Part shown: piece by piece, positions 40,073-48,185 of the stretch
Layout of the letters: each line of letters opens with the position of its first letter
How positions within the stretch are numbered: the first letter of the stretch is position 1
NCBI GenBank assembly: GCA_944390015.1
Contig: CALXOL010000009.1
Span: 31,213-95,212 of the forward strand
Length of the DNA stretch: 64,000 nucleotides
Reading direction: 5' to 3'
Source of the DNA: an uncultured Spirochaetaceae bacterium
Lineage (GTDB): Bacteria; Spirochaetota; Spirochaetia; Sphaerochaetales; Sphaerochaetaceae
Made by a program: the position numbers and the translations under genes
The notes under the pieces: model-generated
What the model saw: only the letters and a program-made list of their open reading frames with translations
Database searches by the model: none
Told to the model about the DNA's origin: nothing

Positions 40073-41168
40073 AAACTCTAAACAGAATCTTGTCCTTGAT
40101 TATCTTCTGACGTATATCGACCAGAACAAGTTCACCTCAAATACAAAGCTCCCGAGTGAGATTTTCCTTACAAAGCGCCTCTCTGTCTGCCGTGAGACGG
40201 TAAGACGGGCAATCAAGATACTCAGCGATGAGGGGCTTGTATATGCGATCCATGGGGGTGGCACGTTCTTCGATAAGCAGATGGCGCTCTCTAGAAGCTC
40301 TGTGGACAGTACTGCTGATTACAGGATTGCGATAATCATACAGGGAAAGGACCGTGGTGCGAACTCCACGCTGATTTCATCCGTAAAGGATTATTTCAAA
40401 TCGATGAAGGTGGATATCAGGATATTCTATACCGATAACAAGCTCTCCAATGAGCGCAGATGCCTCCTTTCGTGCCGGCAGGGATTTGATGGGATAATCA
40501 TCGACGGGGTGAAGGCAAGCATGGCAAATCCAAACCTCGATGTCTATCTTTCTCTTTATCAGAGGAACGTTCCTTTCATCTTCTATAACAACTACTACAG
40601 TGAGACAAGCTACCCTAAGGTACTCAATGATGATGAGGCTGCGGCAGAGGACCTGATTAGGACGCTCCATGATAAGGGACATGTCAATATCGCAGGGCTT
40701 TTCCTTTATGACAATTACCAGGGGGTAAAGAAATACCTTGGATACGCCAAGTCCCTGTTTAAGCATGGGTGTGCCTTTGATGATGATTTCGTGCGTTTCT
40801 TCCTTACCCGCGATCTTGAGGGGGAGGAGAGGCTTGAGAAGCTTATCTGGTCCTTTTTAAGGACGGTGCCAAAGTGTACGGCAATATGCTGCTGTAATGT
40901 CATGCTCTATGAGGCACTCAAAGAGGTACTTAAAAAGCATAACATGGTGATAGGAAAAGACCTCTCCGTAGTCTGCTTTGATTACTCATTCGAGGATTAT
41001 GAGAAGGAGGGGATAACCTGTACGGTGAGCCAGAGCTACGAGATGGGACGTACTGTCGCAGATAGGCTTTTAAGGATGATGCAGGATCCCGATTACAAGA
41101 AAAAGGATTACTCAGCGGTAATCCCTTGTCAGTTCCATGAAGGCGTATCGGTGCTTGATATCAGGTGA
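40065..41168 (+). CDS. GntR-family regulator with LacI-like effector domain (AraR-type)
   Basis: This 367-aa protein has an N-terminal GntR winged helix (NLVLDYLLTYIDQNKFTSNTKLPSEIFLTKRLSVCRETVRRAIKILSDEGLVYAIHGGGTFF). It is joined to a LacI/periplasmic-binding-like effector domain (YRIAIIIQGKD; GFDGIIIDG; HDKGHVNIAGLFL; GKDLSVVCFDYSFEDYE), the AraR architecture. ATG 40065 is preferred over GTG 40056 because AAGGAGAG lies nine bases before it. It is the last gene of the tct operon and the prime candidate to bind the repeated ACTTGTCTG-type half-sites before tctC. If so, it also controls passage through iscB. The 3' end overlaps the convergent gene by eight bases. Confidence 0.88.
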   Translation: MPKNSKQNLVLDYLLTYIDQNKFTSNTKLPSEIFLTKRLSVCRETVRRAIKILSDEGLVYAIHGGGTFFDKQMALSRSSVDSTADYRIAIIIQGKDRGANSTLISSVKDYFKSMKVDIRIFYTDNKLSNERRCLLSCRQGFDGIIIDGVKASMANPNLDVYLSLYQRNVPFIFYNNYYSETSYPKVLNDDEAAAEDLIRTLHDKGHVNIAGLFLYDNYQGVKKYLGYAKSLFKHGCAFDDDFVRFFLTRDLEGEERLEKLIWSFLRTVPKCTAICCCNVMLYEALKEVLKKHNMVIGKDLSVVCFDYSFEDYEKEGITCTVSQSYEMGRTVADRLLRMMQDPDYKKKDYSAVIPCQFHEGVSVLDIR

Positions 41169-41817
41169 GGTATTTAATTATTCCGATATAAAAGAACAGA
41201 GAGCCCATGAGTACGAATACATGCCAGATACCATGGTAATGCGGAATTTTCTTTACCGCATAGAATATGAGACCGAAGGTATAGCTTAGTCCTCCCATGA
41301 GAAGGAATTTGATGAGTCCGGATGGGATATATGGGAAGATGTCTGCTGAGAAGAATACGCATAGCCATCCCATGATAAGGTATAGAATGACGTGTACTAC
41401 CCTCAGTTTTTCCCAGAAGAGTATCGTTACTGTTATACCGGCTGCCACTATGAGCCACATGGTAAGAAGCAGCATGTAGCACTCTCTTGTTCCCACGTAC
41501 ATTAATATCGGGGTATACGTGCCGGCTATCAGGATATAGATGTTGCTGTGGTCGAATATGCGGAATATCCGCTTTGCATTCCCTTTTCTTAATGCATGGT
41601 ACATCGTTGAGGATGCATAAAGAAGTATGTTTGAAAGCGCATATATTATCATTGCGCTTCTAAGGGAGAGCTTTGCAATTCCCTCATTGTATCTGATTAC
41701 CAGCGCCAGGCCGAAGAGGGCTAAGAGCGTTCCTACTAAATGCGTATCCGTGTTTATTCTCTCATCAATCGGATTATCATACGATGGGAGTGGTATCTTT
41801 CTTTCGAGCCAATTCAT
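41161..41817 (-). CDS. Hemolysin III / PAQR family membrane protein
   Basis: This 218-aa protein has seven hydrophobic helices. HlyIII marks are INTDTHLVGTLLALFGLALVI; SNILLYASSTMYHALRKGNAKRIFRIFDHSNIYILIAGTYTPIL; and HYHGIWHVFVLMGSLFFYIGI, with the conserved His and Asp residues that bind zinc in PAQR proteins. The molecular function in bacteria is unclear. On the minus strand, TTGTCC, 17 bp and TAGCCT end six bases before the ATG; that is a weak fit to the leaderless pattern. Confidence 0.85.
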   Translation of the reverse strand: MNWLERKIPLPSYDNPIDERINTDTHLVGTLLALFGLALVIRYNEGIAKLSLRSAMIIYALSNILLYASSTMYHALRKGNAKRIFRIFDHSNIYILIAGTYTPILMYVGTRECYMLLLTMWLIVAAGITVTILFWEKLRVVHVILYLIMGWLCVFFSADIFPYIPSGLIKFLLMGGLSYTFGLIFYAVKKIPHYHGIWHVFVLMGSLFFYIGIIKYLT

Positions 41818-41939
41818 ACCTAAAGGCTATAGCCCGGAAAAAGACTGGACAAGAGTTAATATTTCCTATTTTCACCCTCTGGAGACAACTAACTAGGTTT
41901 TTTCCCCTTATAGTAAATGCTGACTATGCGTTTTTTCCT

Positions 41940-41968
41940 TTGTTTTCACGCCTTTCGTAATGTAGAAT
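41940..41968 (+). promoter_or_regulatory. Promoter ending six bases before the J-domain gene
   Basis: TTGTTT (41940-41945), a 17-bp spacer and TAGAAT (41963-41968) are followed by six bases and ATG 41975. There is no RBS. Confidence 0.65.
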
Positions 41969-41974
41969 TCAGTT

Positions 41975-43090
41975 ATGGACAAGAGCTTTGAAGATAAACT
42001 GAGAAAGCGGTTTGAGTGCAGCATTTCCCCTATAAGCATCAAGGCGAAGGAGAGGATGGAAGTAGAGGTTGAGGTCGATAACAAGAAGCGTAGCGCAGAG
42101 TTTTTCGAGGCCGTAATCTCAGCGGAGATCTTTCGTCTTTATATGAGGATCATAAGGGTGAATAAGACCTTTTTTAAAGACGAGGAGCTTTTTGAGACTT
42201 ATGAGATGGACAGCCTTGAATGCCCTCCTTTTACAATCAAGGAAGTACTCTCTCTGCTTAATGAGGCAGGCTATGAAGTGCCTTTGTCCATCATTGAGAA
42301 GGGCAGGGAGAATTATGCCATAGCACAGACATCGATAATACGCTCTGAGAAAGGCCGTGCGCGGTTCTTTTATTCTCTCAGGAAATTCGACATAAAGTCC
42401 CTCCGTCTTACTCTTGAATATAAAGCAGAGGGGGATGGATGTTTCTCTCTTCACCTTTTCCTCAATACCACCAGGCTTGTGGATACCGGGCATCTCAGAT
42501 ACCTTTCGCTCGGGCCATCTGATTACCAGGGTCAGGTTTCCCAGGATAAGAAGGATGCACTGATCAGATATCTTATTGAGCTCTCATCTTTCTCAATGCA
42601 TGCCGGTCTTGAGATTTTCAATATCGTCGATTACATGAGCCTGCTTGAGAAAATGCAGGATGAGCCGAGGAGCCGGGATTTCTCATTCTCAATAGAAAAA
42701 AAGAGATCCGCATTCGCCGTATCCCATCCCTCATTCGGCGGTCCCTCTTACTCCGATTACGGGCTGACCCTTACCCCTCTGGATTTCGCATGGTATCTGG
42801 ATGGGTTCTGCGATAATGAGGATCAGAGACAGCTCTTCTTCTCTTATTATGACAGCGTGATGGAGGAGGGGGAGAAAAGCGAGGAGGAGAGGCTTTTAGA
42901 GGTTCTTGGACTGAAAAAAGGTGCGAGCCTTGGTGATGTGGAGAAGGCTTATAAGGGCATCGTGATGCGCTTTCATCCCGATAGAATCTCTTCTCTAGGC
43001 CTTGATCCGTCATTCACCGCATTTGCCAATGCTCAGATGCAGCGTGCTAATGAAGCGTATGGTGCACTGAAGAAGATTCTTACTTCTTAG
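41975..43090 (+). CDS. J-domain protein with C-terminal DnaJ domain
   Basis: This 371-aa protein has a J domain at the C-terminus (about 307-371: LEVLGLKKGASLGDVEKAYKGIVMRFHPDR, HPD at 334-336, then QRANEAYGALKKI). The J domain would stimulate DnaK. The N-terminal 300 residues are soluble, mixed alpha/beta, and not recognised. They lack the Gly/Phe and zinc-finger regions of DnaJ, so this is a specialised co-chaperone, not DnaJ itself. The start has no RBS but a promoter directly upstream. The last 11 bases overlap the convergent DUF2188 gene. Confidence 0.75.
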   Translation: MDKSFEDKLRKRFECSISPISIKAKERMEVEVEVDNKKRSAEFFEAVISAEIFRLYMRIIRVNKTFFKDEELFETYEMDSLECPPFTIKEVLSLLNEAGYEVPLSIIEKGRENYAIAQTSIIRSEKGRARFFYSLRKFDIKSLRLTLEYKAEGDGCFSLHLFLNTTRLVDTGHLRYLSLGPSDYQGQVSQDKKDALIRYLIELSSFSMHAGLEIFNIVDYMSLLEKMQDEPRSRDFSFSIEKKRSAFAVSHPSFGGPSYSDYGLTLTPLDFAWYLDGFCDNEDQRQLFFSYYDSVMEEGEKSEEERLLEVLGLKKGASLGDVEKAYKGIVMRFHPDRISSLGLDPSFTAFANAQMQRANEAYGALKKILTS

Positions 43091-43481
43091 CGCTTACTTT
43101 GTTATTCGCCCTGATTTTTCCTTTTTTGCTCTGTATTATTATGGAGCCTGGCATGCCAGAGTTCTTGATGTGCTGCTTGGCCATCTCAACGGCCTCTTTC
43201 TGAGTCTTATAGTACTTGGTGACCCTGACGTTGTCCCTTTCCTTCTCAAACCAGCCTTTCTCGCTCTTGAAGATGTATCTTACCTGTTTTGTCTTAGGTT
43301 TCACTTCCTGGCTGCCATCATCCTCTATGATCTCCTCTATAAGGCCCTCTTCACTTACCTTTTCCTCCATCTTGACGATGTCTTTCGTCTCTTTCTGCTT
43401 GACTGCGGGAACCTTGTTCTTCTCTTTTACAGCCGGAACTTCCTTCTTTTTTTCCACTATCTCCTTTTTTTCTTTTTCCAT
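43080..43481 (-). CDS. DUF2188 domain protein with Lys/Glu-rich N-terminus
   Basis: This 133-aa protein has residues 1-75 strongly charged and low in complexity (KEKKEIVEKKKEVPAVKEKNK...). The C-terminal 60 residues resemble DUF2188 (GWFEKERDN..VTKYYKTQKEAVEMAKQHIKNSGMPGSIIIQSKKGKIR). The start at 43481 is set by GGGAGGAGAGC just upstream. DUF2188 has no established function. The stop overlaps the end of the J-domain gene, and the 5' end is divergent from mnmA with about 60 bases between. Confidence 0.7.
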   Translation of the reverse strand: MEKEKKEIVEKKKEVPAVKEKNKVPAVKQKETKDIVKMEEKVSEEGLIEEIIEDDGSQEVKPKTKQVRYIFKSEKGWFEKERDNVRVTKYYKTQKEAVEMAKQHIKNSGMPGSIIIQSKKGKIRANNKVSAKK

Positions 43482-43525
43482 GCTCTCCTCCCTAAACAAG
43501 ATGTATATTCCAATTGTACCACATC

Positions 43526-43534
43526 TGCTAATAT
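43526..43534 (+). promoter_or_regulatory. Extended -10 box before mnmA
   Basis: TG-C-TAATAT (TAATAT 43529-43534) lies seven bases before ATG 43542. No convincing -35 box is present. A leaderless or near-leaderless mRNA is predicted. Confidence 0.45.
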
Positions 43535-43541
43535 GGTGAGT

Positions 43542-44609
43542 ATGAAAAAAGTTCTGGTCGGCCTCTCAGGGGGCATAGATTCATCGGTTGCCGCATATCT
43601 TCTTAAGAAGGAGGGCTTCCTCGTAGAGGGTGTGACGATGCTCATTTGGAAGAAAGACAGCCCTTATCCCGCACCTGTATCTCCCAACAGCTGTTATAAC
43701 CCGAATAAGGCTGAAGAAATCTCAGAGATAGGGGCAATTGCGGAGAAAATAGGCATAAAGCACCATGTAATAGACTGCTCAGAGCTTTATGAGAAGAATG
43801 TACTTGGTAACTTTAAGAGGGAGTACATGAGTGCACGTACCCCTAATCCCTGTATCTGGTGCAATGCTCTGATTAAATTCGGGGCCATGGTGGATGAGGC
43901 GCGTAAGACGATAGATTTCGATTATTTTGCAACAGGGCACTATGCACGCCTAGTATATGAAGGTGGGCGTTATGCGGTATGCAAGGCCGTGGATGAGAAG
44001 AAGGACCAGTCTTATTTCCTCTCACGGCTTAATCAGGAGCAGTTGAAGAGCACGCTCTTTCCTCTTGGCTCTTACATGAAGGAGGAGATCAGGAGGATTG
44101 ATGTTAAGCAGGGTTTCCATCCAGAAGGGCAGGCGGAGAGCCAGGATTTCTACGGCGGGGACTATACGGATCTTCTTATGAAAGAGGATGAGAGGGGGGA
44201 CATCGTATTCAAGGATGGAACTAAGATAGGTGAGCATGATGGGTTCTGGCACTATACGATAGGACAGAGGAAAGGTCTTGGCATAGCCTATAGTGAGCCG
44301 CTTTATGTTATCTCACTTGATGCAATGAATAACAGGGTAGTGGTGGGGACAAAAGAAGATACTGTGAATGCTAAAGCCTCGCTCTCGAATGTGAACTATA
44401 TGGCCAGTACCTCTTTCGAGAATAAAGAGTACTCTGTGAAGATAAGAAGCACGTCCCCTGGAAGTCCTGCAAAGGTCTATAAGACGGGGGATGATTCCAT
44501 CAGCATAGAGTTTTTATCTCCTGTGAATGCAATCACACCAGGGCAGAGTGCGGTGATATATGACGGTATTAAGGTAGTTGCTTCAGCCATTATAGATGCA
44601 GTCGAGTAA
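43542..44609 (+). CDS. mnmA: tRNA 2-thiouridine(34) synthase MnmA
   Basis: This 355-aa enzyme adenylates and thiolates U34 of Lys, Glu and Gln tRNAs. The PP-loop is GLSGGIDSSV (7-16). The Cys pair C104-x-x-C107 lies in NPCIWCNALIKFG. ATGHYA, KKDQSYFLSRL and the C-terminal barrel (HYTIGQRKGLGI) are typical. The segment that in E. coli-type enzymes reads SxxICF, with the second catalytic Cys, is here ESQDFYGGDY, so that Cys is missing. The frame stays open upstream to 43170, but that stretch is antisense to the DUF2188 gene and is not part of the protein. Confidence 0.9.
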   Translation: MKKVLVGLSGGIDSSVAAYLLKKEGFLVEGVTMLIWKKDSPYPAPVSPNSCYNPNKAEEISEIGAIAEKIGIKHHVIDCSELYEKNVLGNFKREYMSARTPNPCIWCNALIKFGAMVDEARKTIDFDYFATGHYARLVYEGGRYAVCKAVDEKKDQSYFLSRLNQEQLKSTLFPLGSYMKEEIRRIDVKQGFHPEGQAESQDFYGGDYTDLLMKEDERGDIVFKDGTKIGEHDGFWHYTIGQRKGLGIAYSEPLYVISLDAMNNRVVVGTKEDTVNAKASLSNVNYMASTSFENKEYSVKIRSTSPGSPAKVYKTGDDSISIEFLSPVNAITPGQSAVIYDGIKVVASAIIDAVE

Positions 44610-44617
44610 AACTTTGT

Positions 44618-44646
44618 TTGCCATTTGGCTTGAAAGCATTTATCAT
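44618..44646 (+). promoter_or_regulatory. nagB promoter
   Basis: TTGCCA (44618-44623), a 17-bp spacer and TATCAT (44641-44646) lie 23 bases before ATG 44670, which has a strong AGGAGGAG RBS. Confidence 0.6.
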
Positions 44647-44669
44647 AGTAGAAGCTTTAGGAGGAGAAT

Positions 44670-45479
44670 ATGCGCGTTATTATTGAACCGGATTATGAGA
44701 AGATGTCATTATGGGCAGCAAGATACATCGCTTCCAGGATTAAGGAGCATAACAGGAAAGAGAAGAGGCCGTTCATCCTTGGTCTTCCGACCGGATCAAG
44801 TCCGATTGGGACTTACAAGGAACTTATCAAACTGAATAAGAACGGGTTCGTCTCTTTTAAGAATGTCGTGACGTTCAACATGGATGAATATGTCGGTCTT
44901 GAGAGAAATCATCCACAGAGCTATTGGACGTTCATGCATGAGAACTTTTTCAACCATATAGATCTTCCTGCGGAGAACATCAACATGCTCGATGGAAATG
45001 CTGCAGATCTTAAAGCCGAGTGCGAGCGTTATGAGAAGAAGATCGAGAGCTATGGTGGAATCGATCTCTTCATGGGAGGTATAGGGGCGGATGGACATAT
45101 CGCATTCAATGAACCGTTCTCATCCCTTACATCCAGAACCAGGGAGAAGACGCTCACATATGATACGAAGGTGATGAACTCCCGTTTCTTCGATAATGAT
45201 ATTACAAAGGTTCCGTCCACGGCTTTGACAGTGGGAGTTGAGACTGTAACGGACAGTAAGGAAGTTCTGGTTCTTGTTAACGGACACAGCAAGGCAAGAG
45301 CCCTTGCCGCAACCGTTGAAGGTAGCGTAAGCCAGATGTGGACATGCTCTGCTCTCCAGATGCATAAGAGGGCTATCATCGTCTGTGATGAGCCTGCATG
45401 CGGAGAACTCAAGGTCGATACCTATAAGTATTTCAAGGATATAGAGCAGGCACATCTTGATCCGCTCTCAATCGCTTGA
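44670..45479 (+). CDS. nagB: Glucosamine-6-phosphate deaminase
   Basis: This 269-aa enzyme converts glucosamine-6-phosphate to fructose-6-phosphate and ammonia. The signatures are [28 protein letters not shown], the phosphate site [28 protein letters not shown], and LTVGVETV. The length matches E. coli NagB (266 aa). No nagA is adjacent. It links amino-sugar use, perhaps cell-wall or mucin derived, to glycolysis. It is followed by two hairpins. Confidence 0.95.
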   Translation: MRVIIEPDYEKMSLWAARYIASRIKEHNRKEKRPFILGLPTGSSPIGTYKELIKLNKNGFVSFKNVVTFNMDEYVGLERNHPQSYWTFMHENFFNHIDLPAENINMLDGNAADLKAECERYEKKIESYGGIDLFMGGIGADGHIAFNEPFSSLTSRTREKTLTYDTKVMNSRFFDNDITKVPSTALTVGVETVTDSKEVLVLVNGHSKARALAATVEGSVSQMWTCSALQMHKRAIIVCDEPACGELKVDTYKYFKDIEQAHLDPLSIA

Positions 45480-45504
45480 AGAATTGATTCTTCATCTTTC
45501 TTTT

Positions 45505-45536
45505 GTCCACGCTTAACGGTGTGGGCATAATTTTTT
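45505..45536 (+). terminator. Terminator-like hairpin between nagB and the oxidoreductase
   Basis: GTCCACGC (45505-45512) pairs with GTGTGGGC (45519-45526, with G-T pairs) and is followed by ATAATTTTTT. The RBS of the next gene begins directly after the T-run. A second, weaker hairpin, TGAAGAAT/ATTCTTCA (45477-45494), lies just upstream. Confidence 0.65.
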
Positions 45537-45547
45537 AGGAGGATAGT

Positions 45548-46585
45548 GTGGACAATGTTAGATTTGGAATAGTAGGACTTGGTAGTATAGCCGGCACGCA
45601 TGCATTGGCGATCAATGCAATAGATAAGGCATCGCTTGTAAGCTGCTATCATAAGAACATGTCTAAGGCCGAGGCGTTCGGCGCACGCTACGGGGCTAAA
45701 GCATTTGATGATTTTGATGCGTTTCTTTCATCCGGCATAGATGCTCTCGTAATTACCACCCCTAGCGCAATAAGAGCGGAGTATGCGATTCCCGCAATGA
45801 GAAAAGGGATAAATGTAATCGTTGAGAAGCCTATGGATATCAAGCTGGAGAGTGCAATGAGCATGATGGAGGAGAGCAAAAAGTGTGGTGTCAAATTCGC
45901 TGTCATATTCCAGAACCGCTTCTCGCCTCTTAACGTGGAGATAAGAAAGGCCGTTTCATCCGGCCGTCTTGGTAAGAGGATCCTCTCTTCCTGTTATGTG
46001 AAATGGTTCAGAAGTCAGGAGTATTATGATTCCGGCGCATGGCGTGGGGATAAGGAAATTGATGGAGGGGGAGCTCTGATGAATCAGGCGATTCACGGTC
46101 TTGATCTCCTTCTCTCCCTCTCTTCACCTCTTGATAGTGTGTTCTCCTTCTCAGCTCTGCTAAATCATGAGAGGATAAACGTGGAGGATACCATCGTTGC
46201 TTCTTTAAAATTCAAGGATGGAAGTCTTGGTGGCTTCGAGGCCTCGACAGCATCGTATCCCGGGTGTAACAGACGAATTGAGCTTACCGGTAGCGACGGT
46301 ACGATCGTAGCAGAAGACGATCATCTGATAACCTGGAAGTTCAAGAGCGCAGAAGATGGGGATGATGAGATAATAAGAAGATTCTCATCCTCATCCTCTT
46401 CTCCTGCAGACTCGCCCCGTGTCGGGTTTGAAAACCACAAGGCCGAATATGAGAACTTCGTCTCCTCCATATTAAGCGACAGGACTCCCATTGTTGATGG
46501 TAATGAGGGTCTTAAGTCCTTAAAGGCGGTTCTTGCGATATATGAGAGTGCGAGAACAGCACATCCCGTATCGCTTAGTTCCTGA
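45548..46585 (+). CDS. Gfo/Idh/MocA family oxidoreductase
   Basis: This 345-aa NAD(P)-dependent dehydrogenase starts with GTG after AGGAGGATA. It has an N-terminal Rossmann fold (FGIVGLGSIAGTHA), ALVITTPSAIRAEYAIPAMRKGINVIVEKPMDI (EKP motif) and GGGALMNQAIHGLDLLLSL with the catalytic His near residue 183. The substrate is unknown. With nagB upstream, an amino-sugar or sugar-derivative role is possible. The 3' end overlaps the convergent phosphodiesterase gene by 11 bases. Confidence 0.88.
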   Translation: MDNVRFGIVGLGSIAGTHALAINAIDKASLVSCYHKNMSKAEAFGARYGAKAFDDFDAFLSSGIDALVITTPSAIRAEYAIPAMRKGINVIVEKPMDIKLESAMSMMEESKKCGVKFAVIFQNRFSPLNVEIRKAVSSGRLGKRILSSCYVKWFRSQEYYDSGAWRGDKEIDGGGALMNQAIHGLDLLLSLSSPLDSVFSFSALLNHERINVEDTIVASLKFKDGSLGGFEASTASYPGCNRRIELTGSDGTIVAEDDHLITWKFKSAEDGDDEIIRRFSSSSSSPADSPRVGFENHKAEYENFVSSILSDRTPIVDGNEGLKSLKAVLAIYESARTAHPVSLSS

Positions 46586-47387
46586 TTTTCATTTCGTTAG
46601 CGACTTTTATTACCAGTGCGGGGTCGTCCGTCATTACCGAATCGACCCCCATATTAAAGAGCTCGTGCATGCTTTTCTCATCGTTTATCGTCCAAACCAT
46701 CACCACGGCATCTCTCTGATGCATGCTCTTTACGAATGACGGGGTAACAATCGTGATGCCAGCCTGGGAGCGTGGAATCTGGAAGATTATCTTTCTTTTG
46801 AAGCTCTTAGGCAGGAGGTGAAGTTTTTGCCTCAGTACCAGTGGGATTACTTCCAGCGTAGTGATGCTCGTCATGATATCAGGAGCTTTTTTCCTCATCA
46901 GCTTAAGGTTCTTGTAATGGAAGGATGCGCATACAACGCGGTCTTCGGCCTTATTTTCCCTAATTACACGTATAAACTCGTCCACGATGGCGGTATTCTT
47001 GCTTTTCAGATCCACGTTGAATCTCTCATCGGGGCATGCCTTGAGCGCCTCGGAGAGCGTACAGAGCTTCACACCCTTTCCCCTGAATGGGAATGTTTTT
47101 CCTCCGTCTTTTGTGAACGTATAACCGGCATCGTAGCGTAAAAGCTCCTCGTAAGTATGGCTCTCGATACTGCCGCTTCCATCCGTGTTCCTATCCAGGC
47201 TAGGGTCATGCCAGATTACCAGCACTCCGTCCTTGCTCAGATGAACATCCGTCTCTATCACATCGATTCCCATTCTTGCTGCGCTTAGAAAAGCATCCAG
47301 AGTGTTCTCCGGGTAGTTCTTGCTGTCCCCCCTGTGTGCTATTACGCGTGGCATTGGATCTAGAAAACTATTAAACCTCCTCATCAT
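46575..47387 (-). CDS. Glycerophosphodiester phosphodiesterase
   Basis: This 270-aa GDPD-family TIM barrel has VIAHRGDSKNYPENTLDAF (H-R and E of the active site), GIDVIETDVHLSKDGVLVIWHDPSLDRNTDGSG (E-x-D and catalytic His), and FNVDLKSK. There is no signal peptide, so it is cytoplasmic, UgpQ-like. It hydrolyses glycerophosphodiesters to glycerol-3-phosphate and an alcohol. The gene overlaps the upstream methyltransferase by 17 bases; an alternative start at 47354 would give a slightly shorter protein. Confidence 0.9.
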   Translation of the reverse strand: MMRRFNSFLDPMPRVIAHRGDSKNYPENTLDAFLSAARMGIDVIETDVHLSKDGVLVIWHDPSLDRNTDGSGSIESHTYEELLRYDAGYTFTKDGGKTFPFRGKGVKLCTLSEALKACPDERFNVDLKSKNTAIVDEFIRVIRENKAEDRVVCASFHYKNLKLMRKKAPDIMTSITTLEVIPLVLRQKLHLLPKSFKRKIIFQIPRSQAGITIVTPSFVKSMHQRDAVVMVWTINDEKSMHELFNMGVDSVMTDDPALVIKVANEMKIRN

Positions 47388-48129
47388 TTCCCCCTTGTTC
47401 GTGACCGTCCTTGTAGATCTTTATCTTCTCCATTTTCCTGAATATCTTCTCAAAACGTTGAAGCTCGCTCTCTGAGAGTCCGGCCCTCTCTATTATGTCT
47501 TCCAGCAGCTGAGCGGTCCATTTCTTCTCCTCATCCCATTTGAAATATGAGATGTTATCAAGATGGGAGACCATCTCTTCTCCTGCCTTCATTATCCTCT
47601 CATGGTTGACGCTCACCATCCCGTCCTTATAAGGTCTTGATGCGAGAAAGAGCTCATATGCGATTATCTGTACAGCCTGAGAGAGGTTCAGAGATGGAAA
47701 GAGTGGGCTTGTGGGAATTGTTACGATTGCCGAGAGCATGTTAACCTCGTCATCCCTGAGTCCGTCTGCCTCCCTGCCGAATACTATCGATATCTTTCCC
47801 TCCGGAAATGATGCAAGCTTATCTGCGAGCTGAGACGGCGAATAGGCGCTCATCTTCCTGAGCTTTCCTCTTCTCCTTGTCGCTCCGATTGTAAATGCAC
47901 TGTCCTTTATCGCATCAGAAAGGGTTCTGAACTCCTTTCTTTCCTGATAGATGTCCTTGGCGTGCAAAGCAAGTGTGGAGACCCTGTTCTCGTCGTATGT
48001 TCTCTCTGTTACGAGCGTCAGATGGGTAAGTCCCATCGTCTTCATGGCCCGGCACACGGAGCCTATGTTCGCTCCATCCTGGGTGTCTACGAGAATAATC
48101 TCAATTCTGTTCAAGTATGATTCTTCCAT
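47371..48129 (-). CDS. SpoU-family RNA methyltransferase (TrmJ-like)
   Basis: This 252-aa SPOUT (TrmH) methyltransferase has IEIILVDTQDGANIGSVCRAMKTMGLTHLTLV, a central ISIVFGREADGLRDDEVNML and NLSQAVQIIAYELFLASR forming the trefoil-knot AdoMet site. The C-terminal extension of about 90 residues is like TrmJ, which 2'-O-methylates position 32 of tRNA. The exact target is uncertain. It is divergent from the AI-2E gene with 56 bases between. Confidence 0.88.
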   Translation of the reverse strand: MEESYLNRIEIILVDTQDGANIGSVCRAMKTMGLTHLTLVTERTYDENRVSTLALHAKDIYQERKEFRTLSDAIKDSAFTIGATRRRGKLRKMSAYSPSQLADKLASFPEGKISIVFGREADGLRDDEVNMLSAIVTIPTSPLFPSLNLSQAVQIIAYELFLASRPYKDGMVSVNHERIMKAGEEMVSHLDNISYFKWDEEKKWTAQLLEDIIERAGLSESELQRFEKIFRKMEKIKIYKDGHEQGGNDEEV

Positions 48130-48150
48130 ATATCTGGATAATAGTTAATA

Positions 48151-48179
48151 TTGTAAATTTCTTCCATAGAGGATAACAT
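48151..48179 (+). promoter_or_regulatory. Promoter ending six bases before the AI-2E transporter ATG
   Basis: TTGTAA (48151-48156), a 17-bp spacer and TAACAT (48174-48179) are followed by six bases and ATG 48186. No RBS is found at the right distance. Confidence 0.6.
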
Positions 48180-48185
48180 TTACTC

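Noticed and set aside
43170..43541. N-terminal extension of MnmA (open frame of about 124 residues)
   Set aside because: It is antisense to the DUF2188 gene, is hydrophobic in the manner of a reversed Lys/Glu-rich gene, and MnmA proteins start at MKKVLVGLSGG.
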